Counted from the stretch's first letter, positions 45,701-54,211 are shown. The stretch: 64,000 bases of DNA from Kosakonia sacchari SP1 (GCF_000300455.3 NZ_CP007215.2:992001-1056000), one strand, 5' to 3'. Program-made: numbers and translations. Notes: a model not told the origin generated them from the letters alone.

Positions 45701-46465
45701 CTGCTCGCCAGTGAAAACAGTACCGAACTTACGCAGTGGCTGTGGGGGCGGCAGATCATCGATCTGTTGCAGCGTTTTCCGGTACATCTGGCGGCTGAAC
45801 CGTGGCTTGCAGCGTTGCGCCGTTTGCAGCCACGGCTCTATTCCATCTCCTCCAGCCCGAAAGTTTCCCCGCAGCGCGTTGAACTGACGGTCTCCACCGT
45901 GCGGTATGGCGACAGCAAGCAACGCGGCGGTGTGTGTTCGACCTTTCTGGCGGATCGCGCCGGGCACGTGGCGATCTTTATTCAGCCCGCGCCGCATTTT
46001 CGCCTGCCAGCCGATCCGAACACGGCGGTGATCATGGTCGGTGCTGGCACCGGCATTGCGCCGTTTCGCGGTTTCCTGCAGGAACGCCAGGCAACAGGGG
46101 CGAAAGGCGATAACTGGCTGTTTTTTGGCGAGCAACATGCGGCCACGGATTTTTATTACCGTGAGGAGCTGGAAGCCTGGCAGCGCGACGGCATTTTACA
46201 ACGCTTCACCTGCGCGTTTTCCCGCGATCAGGCGCAGAAAATCTACGTTCAGCACCGCATGCTGGAGCAGGGCGAAGCGCTGTGGCGCTGGTTAGCCGCC
46301 GGGGCGCACTTTTATGTTTGCGGCGATGCGAGCCAGATGGCGAAAGATGTCGAAAACGCCTTAAAACAGGTGGCGCAAACTTTTGGCGGCATGAGCGCTG
46401 ACGAGGCCAACGCCTGGCTGGCGGCAATGGCGCGGGAAAATCGCTACCAGCGCGATGTCTATTAA
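42722..46465 (+). CDS. nasA: Assimilatory nitrate reductase fused to CysJ-like flavoprotein
   Basis: The 1,247-residue protein joins two enzymes. Residues 1-~700 are a molybdopterin nitrate reductase: N-terminal [4Fe-4S] Cys (CPYCGVGCG and CTKGKSC) and the MGD-binding domains. Residues ~718-870 are a flavodoxin (ASTTGNAQAFA, TFGDGDPP), ~890-1090 an FAD domain (RLYSISSSP), ~1100-1247 an NADPH domain (GAGTGIAPFRGF, ending RYQRDVY) as in sulfite reductase CysJ. NADPH electrons would thus pass within one chain. The K. oxytoca system uses a separate NasC. It is the last gene of the operon, 17 nt after nasB. Confidence 0.95.
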   Translation: MEQIKSVCPYCGVGCGLVMQVENQRIISVVGDKSHPTNQGRLCTKGKSCAGAITATGRLESAWLRTSRQHEPVRTAMDEAIRETARRLRGIIDKHGPDALALYVSGQMSLEAQYLANKLAKGFIGTNNIESNSRLCMASAASGYKLSLGADGPPGSYDDFEHADLFLVIGANMADCHPILFLRMMERVNAGAKLIVVDPRRTATADKASLFLQIKPGTDLALLNGLLALLVQNGQLDNDFIAQHTDGWQTMPDFLLDYTPQQVAERTGLREADIRQAAQWIGEAGEWMSCWTMGLNQSTHGTWSTNALCNLHLATGAICRPGSGPFSLTGQPNAMGGREMGYMGGGLPGQRSVLVDEDRAFVEQLWQRPAGTLRGEVGGGTVALFDAMSAGEIKACWIICTNPVATVPNREKVIAGLERAELVIAQDAFLDTETNRYADILLPGALWAEAEGVMVNSERTMTLMQQAVSPPGDALADWQIIARVACEMGYAEGFRYASAAEVFDEIRAAHNPATGYDIRGASYARLRQTPLQWPCAPDDDQTRHPIRYLQDKGSVRFATASGRGQFFARPDLAPAEMPDDDYPLVLNTGRVQHQWHTLTKTGKIPLLNTLNPGPFIEISPVDAQRLAISEGDWVDIRSRRGMARLPAVVTDRVRPGNSFAPFHWNDLFGENQAINALTSDALDPVSLQPELKHCAIALARSEQQPAPAVAPTTDEDSGLVLVLWASTTGNAQAFARRCAEQLLHAGLAVKLRAMDSVGINDIAAAPRVLLLASTFGDGDPPANGAALWAALSAENAPALSGTAFSVLAFGDASYAQFCGFGRKLDARLATLGAQRLLACQVCDAGDIDTAQQWLAAIHTDILRLGALPQRAEQPTVKPGFSRHAPVSVPLVTNQLLSAPGAEKEIRQFAFDLQGSGLHYEAGDALGVWPRNCPQRVADILDLLALDGQRVVQVSGVGEMTLQAALCDCFDITRITPEILRLVADHAQSETLDNLLASENSTELTQWLWGRQIIDLLQRFPVHLAAEPWLAALRRLQPRLYSISSSPKVSPQRVELTVSTVRYGDSKQRGGVCSTFLADRAGHVAIFIQPAPHFRLPADPNTAVIMVGAGTGIAPFRGFLQERQATGAKGDNWLFFGEQHAATDFYYREELEAWQRDGILQRFTCAFSRDQAQKIYVQHRMLEQGEALWRWLAAGAHFYVCGDASQMAKDVENALKQVAQTFGGMSADEANAWLAAMARENRYQRDVY

Positions 46466-46521
46466 GCGTAGATGCAGCCGACACGGCGGGTTTTCAATCG
46501 CCGACATTCGTGACGTTAGCC

Positions 46522-46556
46522 AACAGTGGGCGATGCTCGGTGGCATCTGCCCACTG
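46522..46556. terminator. Strong hairpin between convergent nasA and lipoprotein gene
   Basis: ACAGTGGGC-GATGC pairs with GCATC-GCCCACTGT around a 6-nt loop with one bulge. No T run follows, so it may act with Rho or only as an mRNA end. Confidence 0.5.
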
Positions 46557-46583
46557 TAGCCCGGTAGCATTCTGTGCCGATGA

Positions 46584-47105
46584 CTATTTTCCGTTCTGTA
46601 ACACAGTGAACAGCTCCGGTGTTTGCGTATCGCGTTCGGGCTCTGCGGGCAGGCGCTCCGCCGGGAGCTTACACAGCAAGCCTGCCGTAATGCCGATTAA
46701 GGATGTTGGTGGGTAATCCTGCCACTGTCCTGGCGTGTTCATGCGGGCGATTTTGTCGCCGGTGGCAAAATGCTCTGAAAAGAAGAGTTTATGTACATGA
46801 GCGAATTGGTGCGTATCACAGTTCACCACCAGGCTCTGGCGTTCGCTGCGAATCATCATCAGCGGATTCTTTTTCACCGGCATGCCTTCGTTGTAGTTAT
46901 GAATCACGTCAATACGGCGCAAATAGGGATTGCCGTCGTAAAGGGAAATGGTGCGAAAATCAAGATAGCTGACGCCGCTGCTGAGTGTCACGAACTTAAC
47001 GACCTGTTTGGGTGGTGTTTCCTCTTGCGTAGCGGTGGTGCCAAGATGGCTGGTACAGCCGGACATCAGCAGCAGTACTGAGCCAAGAAACAGGGATTTT
47101 TTCAT
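46584..47105 (-). CDS. Putative lipoprotein, surface-adhesin E-like
   Basis: From the ATG at 47105 the gene encodes 173 residues. Its lipobox is LLLMSGC (Cys ~16) after a hydrophobic signal. The body holds VNCDTHQFAHVHKLFFSEHF and a late Cys, a pattern like the adhesin E (PE) domain of Haemophilus, which binds host matrix proteins; this resemblance is moderate. The start overlaps the stop of the upstream secreted-protein gene by 4 nt (ATGA), so the two are coupled. Confidence 0.75.
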   Translation of the reverse strand: MKKSLFLGSVLLLMSGCTSHLGTTATQEETPPKQVVKFVTLSSGVSYLDFRTISLYDGNPYLRRIDVIHNYNEGMPVKKNPLMMIRSERQSLVVNCDTHQFAHVHKLFFSEHFATGDKIARMNTPGQWQDYPPTSLIGITAGLLCKLPAERLPAEPERDTQTPELFTVLQNGK

Positions 47106-47710
47106 TTTTGCTCTCCTTGCAGATCCGGGCGCACCGCCAGTAACTCGTCCTTGCTGACCTTGCCTTGAATTGAGCAACGCAAAAAGGTTTTACCTTCGCT
47201 CACCTCCAGCATAGCGAGTTTTTCCACGCTATCCGCGGCCGGGGCAATACCGCTGACGGCGGTTTTGTTGACCCGCCATGTTGTCTCACCGACGCGTTTG
47301 ATCAGCGGATTGCCGTAATAGCCGTCAGTGACTTTTTGCCAGTGAACATCAGGCAACGCCGCTATCACCGTAGACATGGGCTCTTCGACCACCCATCCCC
47401 AGAAGTAATAATCACCCAATTTGCCCAGTGACTCCTGAGACCTGTCAAAGCCAGAAATGGTGAGCTGATTTATGCGCAGCGGCTTGCTAAACCATACGAT
47501 ACCGGAACCGTCTTTCGGCGCGGCAAACCAGGCGTGATGTTGGTTATCTGTCACCAGTGGCGCGGTGTGTGCAAGTGTGGCTCGCTGCTTATAGAGTTCA
47601 CTGAAAAAAGTGCTGTCGCAACGCAGCAGACTTTCTGTCAGCGTTTGCGCTTTTGCGGCTCCGGTCATCGTCAGCGTGAGCAGCGCCAGGGGAAGAAAAA
47701 AAGATTTCAT
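47102..47710 (-). CDS. Secreted protein of unknown function
   Basis: The ATG at 47710 gives 202 residues with a signal peptide (MKSFFLPLALLTLTMTGAAKA, cut after ~21). The mature part has two cysteines far apart (LLRCDSTFF and FLRCSIQGK) that could form a disulfide. The family is not recognised. It is coupled to the lipoprotein gene downstream, so both probably act in the periplasm or at the surface. Confidence 0.75.
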   Translation of the reverse strand: MKSFFLPLALLTLTMTGAAKAQTLTESLLRCDSTFFSELYKQRATLAHTAPLVTDNQHHAWFAAPKDGSGIVWFSKPLRINQLTISGFDRSQESLGKLGDYYFWGWVVEEPMSTVIAALPDVHWQKVTDGYYGNPLIKRVGETTWRVNKTAVSGIAPAADSVEKLAMLEVSEGKTFLRCSIQGKVSKDELLAVRPDLQGEQK

Positions 47711-47850
47711 GTTTGTCCTTAAGGGTATGCGCCGTTTGTTATTACGGCTCCATTTTTTCATCGTCAGCAGAAGTGCGTACACAGGTATCGGCATGAGAGG
47801 CCTGGCCTTTACATGAAAACGAGGCGGGCAAGGTTTTTTGCGCATTTATT

Positions 47851-47873
47851 AAGGTGTATTATTTATGCATCTT
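47851..47873 (+). promoter_or_regulatory. NsrR operator upstream of ygbA
   Basis: AAGGTGTAT and ATGCATCTT form an inverted repeat over 23 bp. The right arm is a perfect NsrR half-site, and the left arm differs at two positions. Known E. coli ygbA is NsrR-repressed and induced by nitric oxide. The site lies 18 nt before the ATG and likely overlaps the promoter. Confidence 0.8.
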
Positions 47874-47890
47874 AACTATTGGTGACATGT

Positions 47891-48232
47891 ATGGCTGGCA
47901 CCCGGATCCTGCGAGAAAAACTGACTATCCGCAAAATGATTGCCCTTTATCAGCGCGCCTGCCCGGATGCGGTAAGCAGCGCGGCGCACTACGCGGATTT
48001 GTACGCTTATGCGGAAAAGCGGCTGGATAAATGCGTGTTCGGCGAAGAGAAACCGGCCTGCAAACAGTGCCCTGTACACTGTTACCAGCCTGCGAAACGC
48101 GAAGAGATGAAACAGATTATGCGCTGGGCCGGGCCGCGCATGCTATGGCGTCACCCGGTGCTGACGGTGCGCCATTTGCTTGATGACAAGCGCCCGGTGC
48201 CGGAGTTGCCGGAGAAGTACCGGCGCAAATAG
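47891..48232 (+). CDS. ygbA: Nitrous oxide-stimulated promoter family protein
   Basis: The 113-residue protein (from ATG 47891; TTG/GTG codons lie three to four codons upstream) has the YgbA cysteine set YAEKRLDKCVFGEEKPACKQ, CPVHCY and the segment MRWAGPRMLWRHP. Cysteines suggest a metal or Fe-S site. In E. coli ygbA also neighbours fhlA and is controlled by NsrR, and an NsrR-like site is visible here. In E. coli mutS follows; here nas genes occupy that side. Confidence 0.92.
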   Translation: MAGTRILREKLTIRKMIALYQRACPDAVSSAAHYADLYAYAEKRLDKCVFGEEKPACKQCPVHCYQPAKREEMKQIMRWAGPRMLWRHPVLTVRHLLDDKRPVPELPEKYRRK

Positions 48233-48343
48233 CGGGTAAAGGTAAAAAAGCAGGATGCGTTTTCGGTGAAGGTGGGGAACGAAGGCGGGTTAAGCGTTTG
48301 CCGGATTGGCGGTTTTACGGCGCTGCTGACGTGCAAAGAAACT

Positions 48344-48369
48344 CCCGACGCGCGAAAATGCCCGTCGGG
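48344..48369 (-). terminator. Hairpin after fhlA
   Basis: CCCGACG and CGTCGGG form a 7-bp stem 7 nt after the fhlA stop; the minus-strand tail AGTTTCTTTG is only moderately T-rich. Confidence 0.5.
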
Positions 48370-48376
48370 TCTGCGG

Positions 48377-50449
48377 CTATAACGTCTCTTTATCAATACC
48401 TAATCGTTTCATTCTGGAGAGCAGTGTGGTGCGTTTGAGCCCCAGCCGCTGCGCCGCGCCTTTTGGCCCGGCGACCACGCCGTTGGTTTCCCGCAGTACG
48501 CGCACAATCAGTTGATACTCATCTTCCCCTTCGCGCGCCACTTCGGCGGGCGTTTCGGGCGCGGCGGACGGCACGGCGATTTCCGCCATTGAGAGTTGCA
48601 GCACGTTGCCGCGCGTCAGCAGCACCGCACGTTCGATCACATTCTCCAGCTCACGCACATTTCCCGGCCACTCCATCGCACTCAGCACGCGCAAGGTTTC
48701 TGCCGGAATGCTGTCGATATTGCGCCCCATTTTGCGCGCGATTTTAAAGGTGAAGGCTTTCACCAGCAGCGGAATGTCTTCCGGGCGCTCGCGCAGCGGC
48801 GGCAGGTGGATCGGAAACACATTCAGGCGGTAATAGAGATCGCTGCGAAATTCCCGGTCTGCGACCATCTGTTTAAGATCGCGGTTGGTGGCGGCGATAA
48901 GCCTGACATCGGTCTGGATCAGCTTGTTACTGCCGAGGCGCTCAAACTCCTGCTCCTGCAACACGCGCAGCAGCTTGGGTTGTAGCTCAAGTGGCATATC
49001 GCCCACTTCGTCAAGAAACAGCGAGCTTTTATCCGCCAGCTCAAAACGCCCGATGCGCTGCGCGCTGGCACCGGTAAACGCGCCGCGCTCGTGACCAAAC
49101 AGATCGCTTTCCAGCAGCCCGGCGGGCATCGCCGCGCAGTTCATCTTCACCATCCGGCGGCTGTTGCGGTCGCTAAGGTTATGAATGGCGCGCGCGATAA
49201 GCTCTTTGCCGGTGCCGGTTTCGCCCAGGATCAGCACCGTGCTGTTGCTCTGCGCCACCATCTCAACCTGCTTGAGCACGCGGTACATCGCATCGCTGCG
49301 CCCGATAATCTCGCCAAACTCGCTATCGACATTATTGAGCTGTTCGGTAAGCGCGAGGTTCTCATCCACCAGCCGCTCTTTCAGACGGTGGATCTCCTGG
49401 TAGGCCAGCGCATTATCCACGGCAATGGCGATACGCTCGGCAATCTGGCGCAGCAGTTTCAGGTTCGCCGGGGTAAACACCTCTTTCTGGCACTGCGCCA
49501 GTTTCAGCACGCCCAGCAGATTTTTCCCCGACATCAGCGGCAGCAGGCACAGGGTCTGAATGTTGTTGCCCCAGGTTTCAAACAGCATCCGCTCGTAGGG
49601 CGCGAGTTTGTCACGCTCATGCAGATTAATCAGCAGCATCTCCTGGCTGTTAAATACCCGCTCGGTCAGCGTTCCCTGTTCGTCGACTTCCTGCGTTTCA
49701 TGGGCGGGGTCGGCTTCATCCAGATAATGCGTCGAGTAGATGGTCAGTTTGCCCTTGCGGCTGCCGCGAAGCACCAGACTGATAGCGTCAATGCCGAAGT
49801 AGTAGTGGATCTCTTTCGCCACTTCGCTGACCAGTTCATCCATATGCAGCCGGGAGAGCACCGCATTGGTGATGGCCACCAGAATGCGGAAATCGTCGCG
49901 CTCCTGACACAGAAGCTCGTAGTCCGGTGTGGGGTGCTCGCGGCTTTGCAACTGCTCGGCAACCACGGCAACAATTTGCGTCAGCGTATGCAGGCGCTCG
50001 GTCTCTTTGTCGCTCCATGGCCTGTCGCTGGTGCGGAAAAATTCACAGCCGCCAAAAATCTGCCCTTCGGCGGCGAGCGGCAGCAAGCTGTAATGGGCGA
50101 ATGCCGGGTAGATCCGGCTTTCGGCAATGGCGGGCCAGGTCTCACTAAAGAGTTGCGCGGTGCAGCGCAGCGCCTGCGGGTGAGAGAGAATATGCCGCAC
50201 CGGGCCGCCTGCCAGCAGCGCCTGGTCGTTATATCTGGCGCTGTTGTCGGGACCTTGCACGGCGTAACGGCTGGCGAGGTGGCTGTCGGCATGCCACAGC
50301 ACAATCGCGGCGTTATCGGCGAGACCCGCCTGGCGGGTCAACCGGGTTAACGTTTCACAAAGCGCGGCCATATCGGGTTGCTGTAATAACATCCGTGTTA
50401 TATCAAACAATCCTTGTTGCCCGAGATCGCTCATCGGTGTATACGACAT
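48377..50449 (-). CDS. fhlA: Formate-responsive sigma-54 activator
   Basis: From the ATG at 50449 (start MSYTPMSDLG, as in E. coli) the protein has 690 residues. Two N-terminal GAF-type sensor regions (~1-380) bind formate. The AAA+ domain (~380-620) has Walker A ILGETGTGKEL and the sigma-54 contact loop ERGAFTGAS. A Fis-type helix-turn-helix ends the chain (GPKGAAQRLGLKRTTLLSRMKRL). It activates hyc and hyp transcription and lies 56 nt after hypE. Confidence 0.97.
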   Translation of the reverse strand: MSYTPMSDLGQQGLFDITRMLLQQPDMAALCETLTRLTRQAGLADNAAIVLWHADSHLASRYAVQGPDNSARYNDQALLAGGPVRHILSHPQALRCTAQLFSETWPAIAESRIYPAFAHYSLLPLAAEGQIFGGCEFFRTSDRPWSDKETERLHTLTQIVAVVAEQLQSREHPTPDYELLCQERDDFRILVAITNAVLSRLHMDELVSEVAKEIHYYFGIDAISLVLRGSRKGKLTIYSTHYLDEADPAHETQEVDEQGTLTERVFNSQEMLLINLHERDKLAPYERMLFETWGNNIQTLCLLPLMSGKNLLGVLKLAQCQKEVFTPANLKLLRQIAERIAIAVDNALAYQEIHRLKERLVDENLALTEQLNNVDSEFGEIIGRSDAMYRVLKQVEMVAQSNSTVLILGETGTGKELIARAIHNLSDRNSRRMVKMNCAAMPAGLLESDLFGHERGAFTGASAQRIGRFELADKSSLFLDEVGDMPLELQPKLLRVLQEQEFERLGSNKLIQTDVRLIAATNRDLKQMVADREFRSDLYYRLNVFPIHLPPLRERPEDIPLLVKAFTFKIARKMGRNIDSIPAETLRVLSAMEWPGNVRELENVIERAVLLTRGNVLQLSMAEIAVPSAAPETPAEVAREGEDEYQLIVRVLRETNGVVAGPKGAAQRLGLKRTTLLSRMKRLGIDKETL

Positions 50450-50505
50450 TTTGCTTTTCCAGGAACACACGCTGAAGGTGTGAAAAAAGTAATAAAAATA
50501 AAAAG

Positions 50506-51516
50506 TTAACAAATCCGCGGTAAGGGCTCGGCATGAGGTAAATCCAGCAGGCGCTTCACTCCATAAAGGCCTGTCAGGCGTACACCTTTGCGGTCGACCA
50601 CTTCGCCAATTATGGCGGCGTCGCGCCCTAACGGGTGAGCGCGTAATTGTGCCAGCGCCTGCTCTGCGGCTTCGCGCTGAACGGCAATCACCAGTTTGCC
50701 TTCGTTGGCAAAATTCAGTGCATCCAGCCCCAGCAGTTCACAAACCCCACGTACCGCCGGTTTTACCGGTAAATCTCGTTCATTTAACTCAATGCCGTAA
50801 CCGCAGGCGGCAGCAAACTCATGTACCACCGCGTTAACGCCGCCGCGCGTGGCGTCGCGCAGGGCTTTTACGCCGGGAAGCTCGCGCAGTTGGCTAATCA
50901 ACGGCGTCAGCACCGCGCAATCGCTGGTCAGCTCGCCATCCAGCCCTAAGCCTTCACGCAGGTTAAGGATGGTTGCGCCGTGATCGCCCAGGGTGCCGCT
51001 TGCCAGCAGCACATCGCCGGGTTGCAGCGATGCTGCTGCCCAGTGAATAGAGGCCGGGATCGCGCCAATGCCGGCGGTATTGATAAACACCTTATCGGCT
51101 GCGCCGCGCTGCACCACTTTGGTATCGCCGGTGACAATCGCGATACCGGCGCTGCGGGCGGTATCGGCCATGCTCTCGACAAGCGTTTTCAGTGTGGCTA
51201 TTGGCAATCCCTCTTCAAGGATAAAGCCGCAGGAGAGAAAGCGTGGTGTTGCGCCGCTCACGGCAATGTCGTTTGCCGTGCCGCATACCGCCAGCTTGCC
51301 GATATTGCCGCCGGGAAAGAACAGCGGATCGATAACGTAGCTATCGGTGGAAAACGCCAGCCGATCGCCGCCTGCCGTAAGCTCGGCCAGATTGATACGC
51401 GCCTGATCTTCCTGCTCTGCGAGCCAGGGATTGTTGAACGCTTCGAGAAAAAGCTGGCTGATGAGTTGCTGCATAGCCTGGCCGCCGCTGCCGTGCGCCA
51501 TCTGCACTTCATTCAT
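50506..51516 (-). CDS. hypE: Hydrogenase maturation factor HypE (carbamoyl dehydratase)
   Basis: The 336-residue protein ends in PRIC; this last cysteine carries the carbamoyl group from HypF and is dehydrated to thiocyanate, giving the cyanide ligands of the NiFe site. ATP-binding PurM-like motifs (GGDRLAFSTDSYVIDPLFFPGG, in part) are present. Start overlaps the hypD stop. Confidence 0.97.
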   Translation of the reverse strand: MNEVQMAHGSGGQAMQQLISQLFLEAFNNPWLAEQEDQARINLAELTAGGDRLAFSTDSYVIDPLFFPGGNIGKLAVCGTANDIAVSGATPRFLSCGFILEEGLPIATLKTLVESMADTARSAGIAIVTGDTKVVQRGAADKVFINTAGIGAIPASIHWAAASLQPGDVLLASGTLGDHGATILNLREGLGLDGELTSDCAVLTPLISQLRELPGVKALRDATRGGVNAVVHEFAAACGYGIELNERDLPVKPAVRGVCELLGLDALNFANEGKLVIAVQREAAEQALAQLRAHPLGRDAAIIGEVVDRKGVRLTGLYGVKRLLDLPHAEPLPRIC

Positions 51517-52634
51517 GCTTCACACTCCTGAGCACGGTATTGATACCAGGCCGCGCAGGCACCTTCTGATGAAACCATCAGTGCGCCAAACGCGCTTTGA
51601 GGGTTACAGGTGTTACCGAACAGCGGGCACTGGTGCGGCTTACAGCGGCCAGTCAGCACGTCACCGCAGCGGGCGCGCGGATCGTCATACACTTGCTGTA
51701 CCGTCGGGCGAAAATGCGCTTCGGCGTCAAAGCGTTGATACGCAGGCGTCAGATGCACGCCGGATTCGCCAATCATGCCCAGGCCGCGCCATTCGCTGTT
51801 GCCGCGCACGGTAAATACGTCGGCGATGGCGGCCTGCGCCAGCCGGTTGCCTTCGTCCGGCACTACGCGGCGATACTGGTTTTCCACCTTGCTGTGGGCG
51901 GCGATTTTCTGCTCAACCAGCATCACCACGCCCTGCAACAGATCGAGCGGTTCAAAACCGGCGACCACCAGCGGGCGCTGATACGTATCGGCGATAAAGG
52001 TGTAGGCGTCAGTGCCGATCACCATGCTGACATGGCCCGGTGCGAGAAACGCGTCGATGCCGTTGTCCGGCTGCTCCAGTAAGCTACGCAACGTTGGAAT
52101 CAACGTGATGTGCTGGCAGAAAAACCAGAAGTTATCGAGGTTACGGGCTTTTGCCTGCTGCAAGGTAATGGCGGTGGCGGGCATGGTGGTTTCGAACCCC
52201 AGACCGAAGAACACCACTTTGCGCTGCGGATTTTTTTCCGCCAGCGCCAGCGCATCCATTGGCGAATAGACAATCCGCACATCCGCGCCGCGCGCTTTTG
52301 CCTGCAGCAGCGAGCCGTTTTTCCCCGGCACGCGAATGGCGTCGCCAAAGGTGCAGAAAATCACCTCCGGGTGCTGGGCGATCTCCACGCAGGTATCAAT
52401 CCGCCCCATCGGTAATACGCAGACCGGGCAACCGGGGCCATGAATAAACTCAATGTTTTCCGGCAGTAACTGGTCGAGGCCAAACTTGAAAATAGCGTGC
52501 GTGTGTCCGCCGCACACCTCCATAATGCGCAGCGGGCGCGCGGCGGTGTAAGAGAGGTGCGCAGCCCGTTCACGCAGGTGATCAATCAGTTGCATCACCT
52601 GTTCCGGGGCGCGGTATTCGTCGACAAAACGCAT
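51513..52634 (-). CDS. hypD: Hydrogenase maturation factor HypD
   Basis: The 373-residue protein has the family motifs MEVCGGHTHAIF (Cys41 region), GPGCPVCVLPMG and the C-terminal [4Fe-4S] cysteines (CGDVLTGRCKPHQCPLFG). With HypC and HypE it places CO/CN on the iron. It shares a single base with hypC. Confidence 0.97.
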   Translation of the reverse strand: MRFVDEYRAPEQVMQLIDHLRERAAHLSYTAARPLRIMEVCGGHTHAIFKFGLDQLLPENIEFIHGPGCPVCVLPMGRIDTCVEIAQHPEVIFCTFGDAIRVPGKNGSLLQAKARGADVRIVYSPMDALALAEKNPQRKVVFFGLGFETTMPATAITLQQAKARNLDNFWFFCQHITLIPTLRSLLEQPDNGIDAFLAPGHVSMVIGTDAYTFIADTYQRPLVVAGFEPLDLLQGVVMLVEQKIAAHSKVENQYRRVVPDEGNRLAQAAIADVFTVRGNSEWRGLGMIGESGVHLTPAYQRFDAEAHFRPTVQQVYDDPRARCGDVLTGRCKPHQCPLFGNTCNPQSAFGALMVSSEGACAAWYQYRAQECEA

Positions 52635-52906
52635 TATTTCTCCTCGCCGTAAAGCAGCGCGCCGACATCGGGTTCGACATCGAACATGTTTTGCAGCGCC
52701 GCCAGCGTATCCAGCGCCTCTTCTTCGTTAATCACGCTCATGGCGAAACCAACATGCACCAGCACCCACTGGCCGAGGCGCGACTGTCCGTTTTCGTCCG
52801 TGCTGCCGACCAGCGTTAAATCGACATCGCGCTGAATGCCGCTGACATCCACTTTGGCTTGCAGGCCATCAATGGCGCAAATTTGCCCCGGTACGCCTAT
52901 ACACAT
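52634..52906 (-). CDS. hypC: Hydrogenase maturation chaperone HypC
   Basis: The 90-residue protein begins MCIGVPGQI; the Cys2 binds iron and the large-subunit precursor. It works with HypD and chaperones HycE. It overlaps hypB by 10 nt. Confidence 0.97.
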   Translation of the reverse strand: MCIGVPGQICAIDGLQAKVDVSGIQRDVDLTLVGSTDENGQSRLGQWVLVHVGFAMSVINEEEALDTLAALQNMFDVEPDVGALLYGEEK

Positions 52907-53769
52907 CGTTGTGTCTCCAGCCAGTCAAGCCAGGCGTCCATCCCGTCGCCTTTGGTGGCGGAAATCAACATGATTTCAATGGTTGGGTTCACTTCACGGG
53001 CATAAGCGATGCACTGCTCGACATTAAAATCGAGGTAGGGCAGCAAATCCACTTTATTGAGCAGCATTAACGAGGCGGCGGCGAACATATGCGGATATTT
53101 CAGCGGCTTGTCTTCGCCTTCTGTTACCGACAACACCGCTACTTTATGACGCTCGCCAAGGTCGAAACCCGCCGGGCACACCAGGTTGCCGACGTTTTCG
53201 ATAAACAGAATGCCGCGATTTTCCAGCGCCAGGCGCGGTGCGGCGTCGGCAATCATCTGCGCGTCAAGATGGCAGCCTTTACCGGTGTTGACCTGAATCG
53301 CCGGGGTGCCGGTGGCGCGAATGCGTGCGGCATCGTTAACCGTTTGCTGATCGCCTTCAATCACTGCACAAGGGACGCGCGTTTTCAGGCGCTTAAGGGT
53401 TTCGGTAAGCAGGGTGGTTTTGCCAGAGCCGGGGCTGGAGACCAGGTTAAGCACCAGTTGCTGCGAAGCGGCGAAGCGGGCGCGGTTACGGGCGGCGATT
53501 TGGTTATTTTTCTCCAGTACGTCAATCTCCACTTCCACCATCCGGCGCTGGCTCATGCCGGGAGCGTGGGTACCGGCTTCACCGTGGCCATAATGCAGGT
53601 CGCCGTGTGCCAGTTGCGTGGGACGAAAATCGTCGGTTTTGATACCGGTGATTTTCATCGCCGGGCGCGCAGCAGGGGAGAACGGCGCACCGCGAAACGC
53701 CGAGTGCGGATTATGTTCATCCCCCTCAATATAAAGGTTACCGTCCTGACAACCACATGTTGTACACAT
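52897..53769 (-). CDS. hypB: Hydrogenase nickel incorporation GTPase HypB
   Basis: The 290-residue protein has the N-terminal nickel motif [10 protein letters not shown], a linker with few His ([13 protein letters not shown]) and a GTPase domain ([30 protein letters not shown]). It inserts nickel with HypA and SlyD. Confidence 0.97.
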   Translation of the reverse strand: MCTTCGCQDGNLYIEGDEHNPHSAFRGAPFSPAARPAMKITGIKTDDFRPTQLAHGDLHYGHGEAGTHAPGMSQRRMVEVEIDVLEKNNQIAARNRARFAASQQLVLNLVSSPGSGKTTLLTETLKRLKTRVPCAVIEGDQQTVNDAARIRATGTPAIQVNTGKGCHLDAQMIADAAPRLALENRGILFIENVGNLVCPAGFDLGERHKVAVLSVTEGEDKPLKYPHMFAAASLMLLNKVDLLPYLDFNVEQCIAYAREVNPTIEIMLISATKGDGMDAWLDWLETQRCV

Positions 53770-53772
53770 TGT

Positions 53773-54120
53773 TTACTCCTCAATTTCCAGTCGCTGAATT
53801 TGCATGCCGTCATCGGCGACAATCTGCAACCGGTCGCTGTGGCACTGCGGGCAGCGGCGCACTCGCTGGGTAAGTAACGTCACATACTGTTGGCAGGACT
53901 CGCACCAGCATTCCGCCTGTTGTTGTTCGATGTGCAGTGTACAACCTTCCGCCAGGCTGCCACGGCAAACCAGATCAAAACAAAACGTTAAAGCTTCCGT
54001 TTCTACACAAGAAAATGCGCCGACTTTCAGCCACACGCCGGTGACCCGACGCGCGCCGTTTGCTGACGCCTGTTGTTCGATAATTTCCAGCGCACGCTGG
54101 CAGAGGGTGATTTCGTGCAT
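53773..54120 (-). CDS. hypA: Hydrogenase nickel chaperone HypA
   Basis: The ATG at 54120 behind AGGAGG is chosen (115 residues). MHE at the start holds the nickel-binding His2. The zinc site has CWCESC and CPQCHS. It hands nickel to the HycE precursor. It starts the hypABCDE-fhlA series and faces hycA. Confidence 0.97.
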   Translation of the reverse strand: MHEITLCQRALEIIEQQASANGARRVTGVWLKVGAFSCVETEALTFCFDLVCRGSLAEGCTLHIEQQQAECWCESCQQYVTLLTQRVRRCPQCHSDRLQIVADDGMQIQRLEIEE

Positions 54121-54149
54121 AACGCCTCCTGATGACTTTGCGCCCTTAA

Positions 54150-54165
54150 TGCAATAAGAGTGCCA
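54150..54165 (-). promoter_or_regulatory. Sigma-54 promoter of hypA
   Basis: On the minus strand TGGCAC-N5-TTGCA has GG and GC spaced by 10 nt (54163-54164 and 54151-54152), a perfect -24/-12 element. The transcript would start near 54139, 19 nt before the hypA ATG. Confidence 0.88.
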
Positions 54166-54189
54166 TTCCGCGTTATGACACAGTGACGA

Positions 54190-54211
54190 TGTCGACAATG
54201 TCGAGATGACA
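54190..54211. promoter_or_regulatory. FhlA-like activator site shared by hypA and hycA
   Basis: TGTCGACA (54190-54197) is followed by TGTCG-AGA-TGACA (54199-54211). The second fits the TGTCG...TGACA half-site pattern described for FhlA. It lies between the two divergent sigma-54 promoters. The same pair of motifs recurs downstream of hycA. Confidence 0.65.

Noticed and set aside
45029-46138. 369-codon minus-strand open frame
   Set aside because: Antisense to the flavoprotein half of nasA.
49091-50350. 419-codon plus-strand open frame
   Set aside because: Antisense to fhlA; the composition is a mirror of the fhlA codons and no domain is visible.
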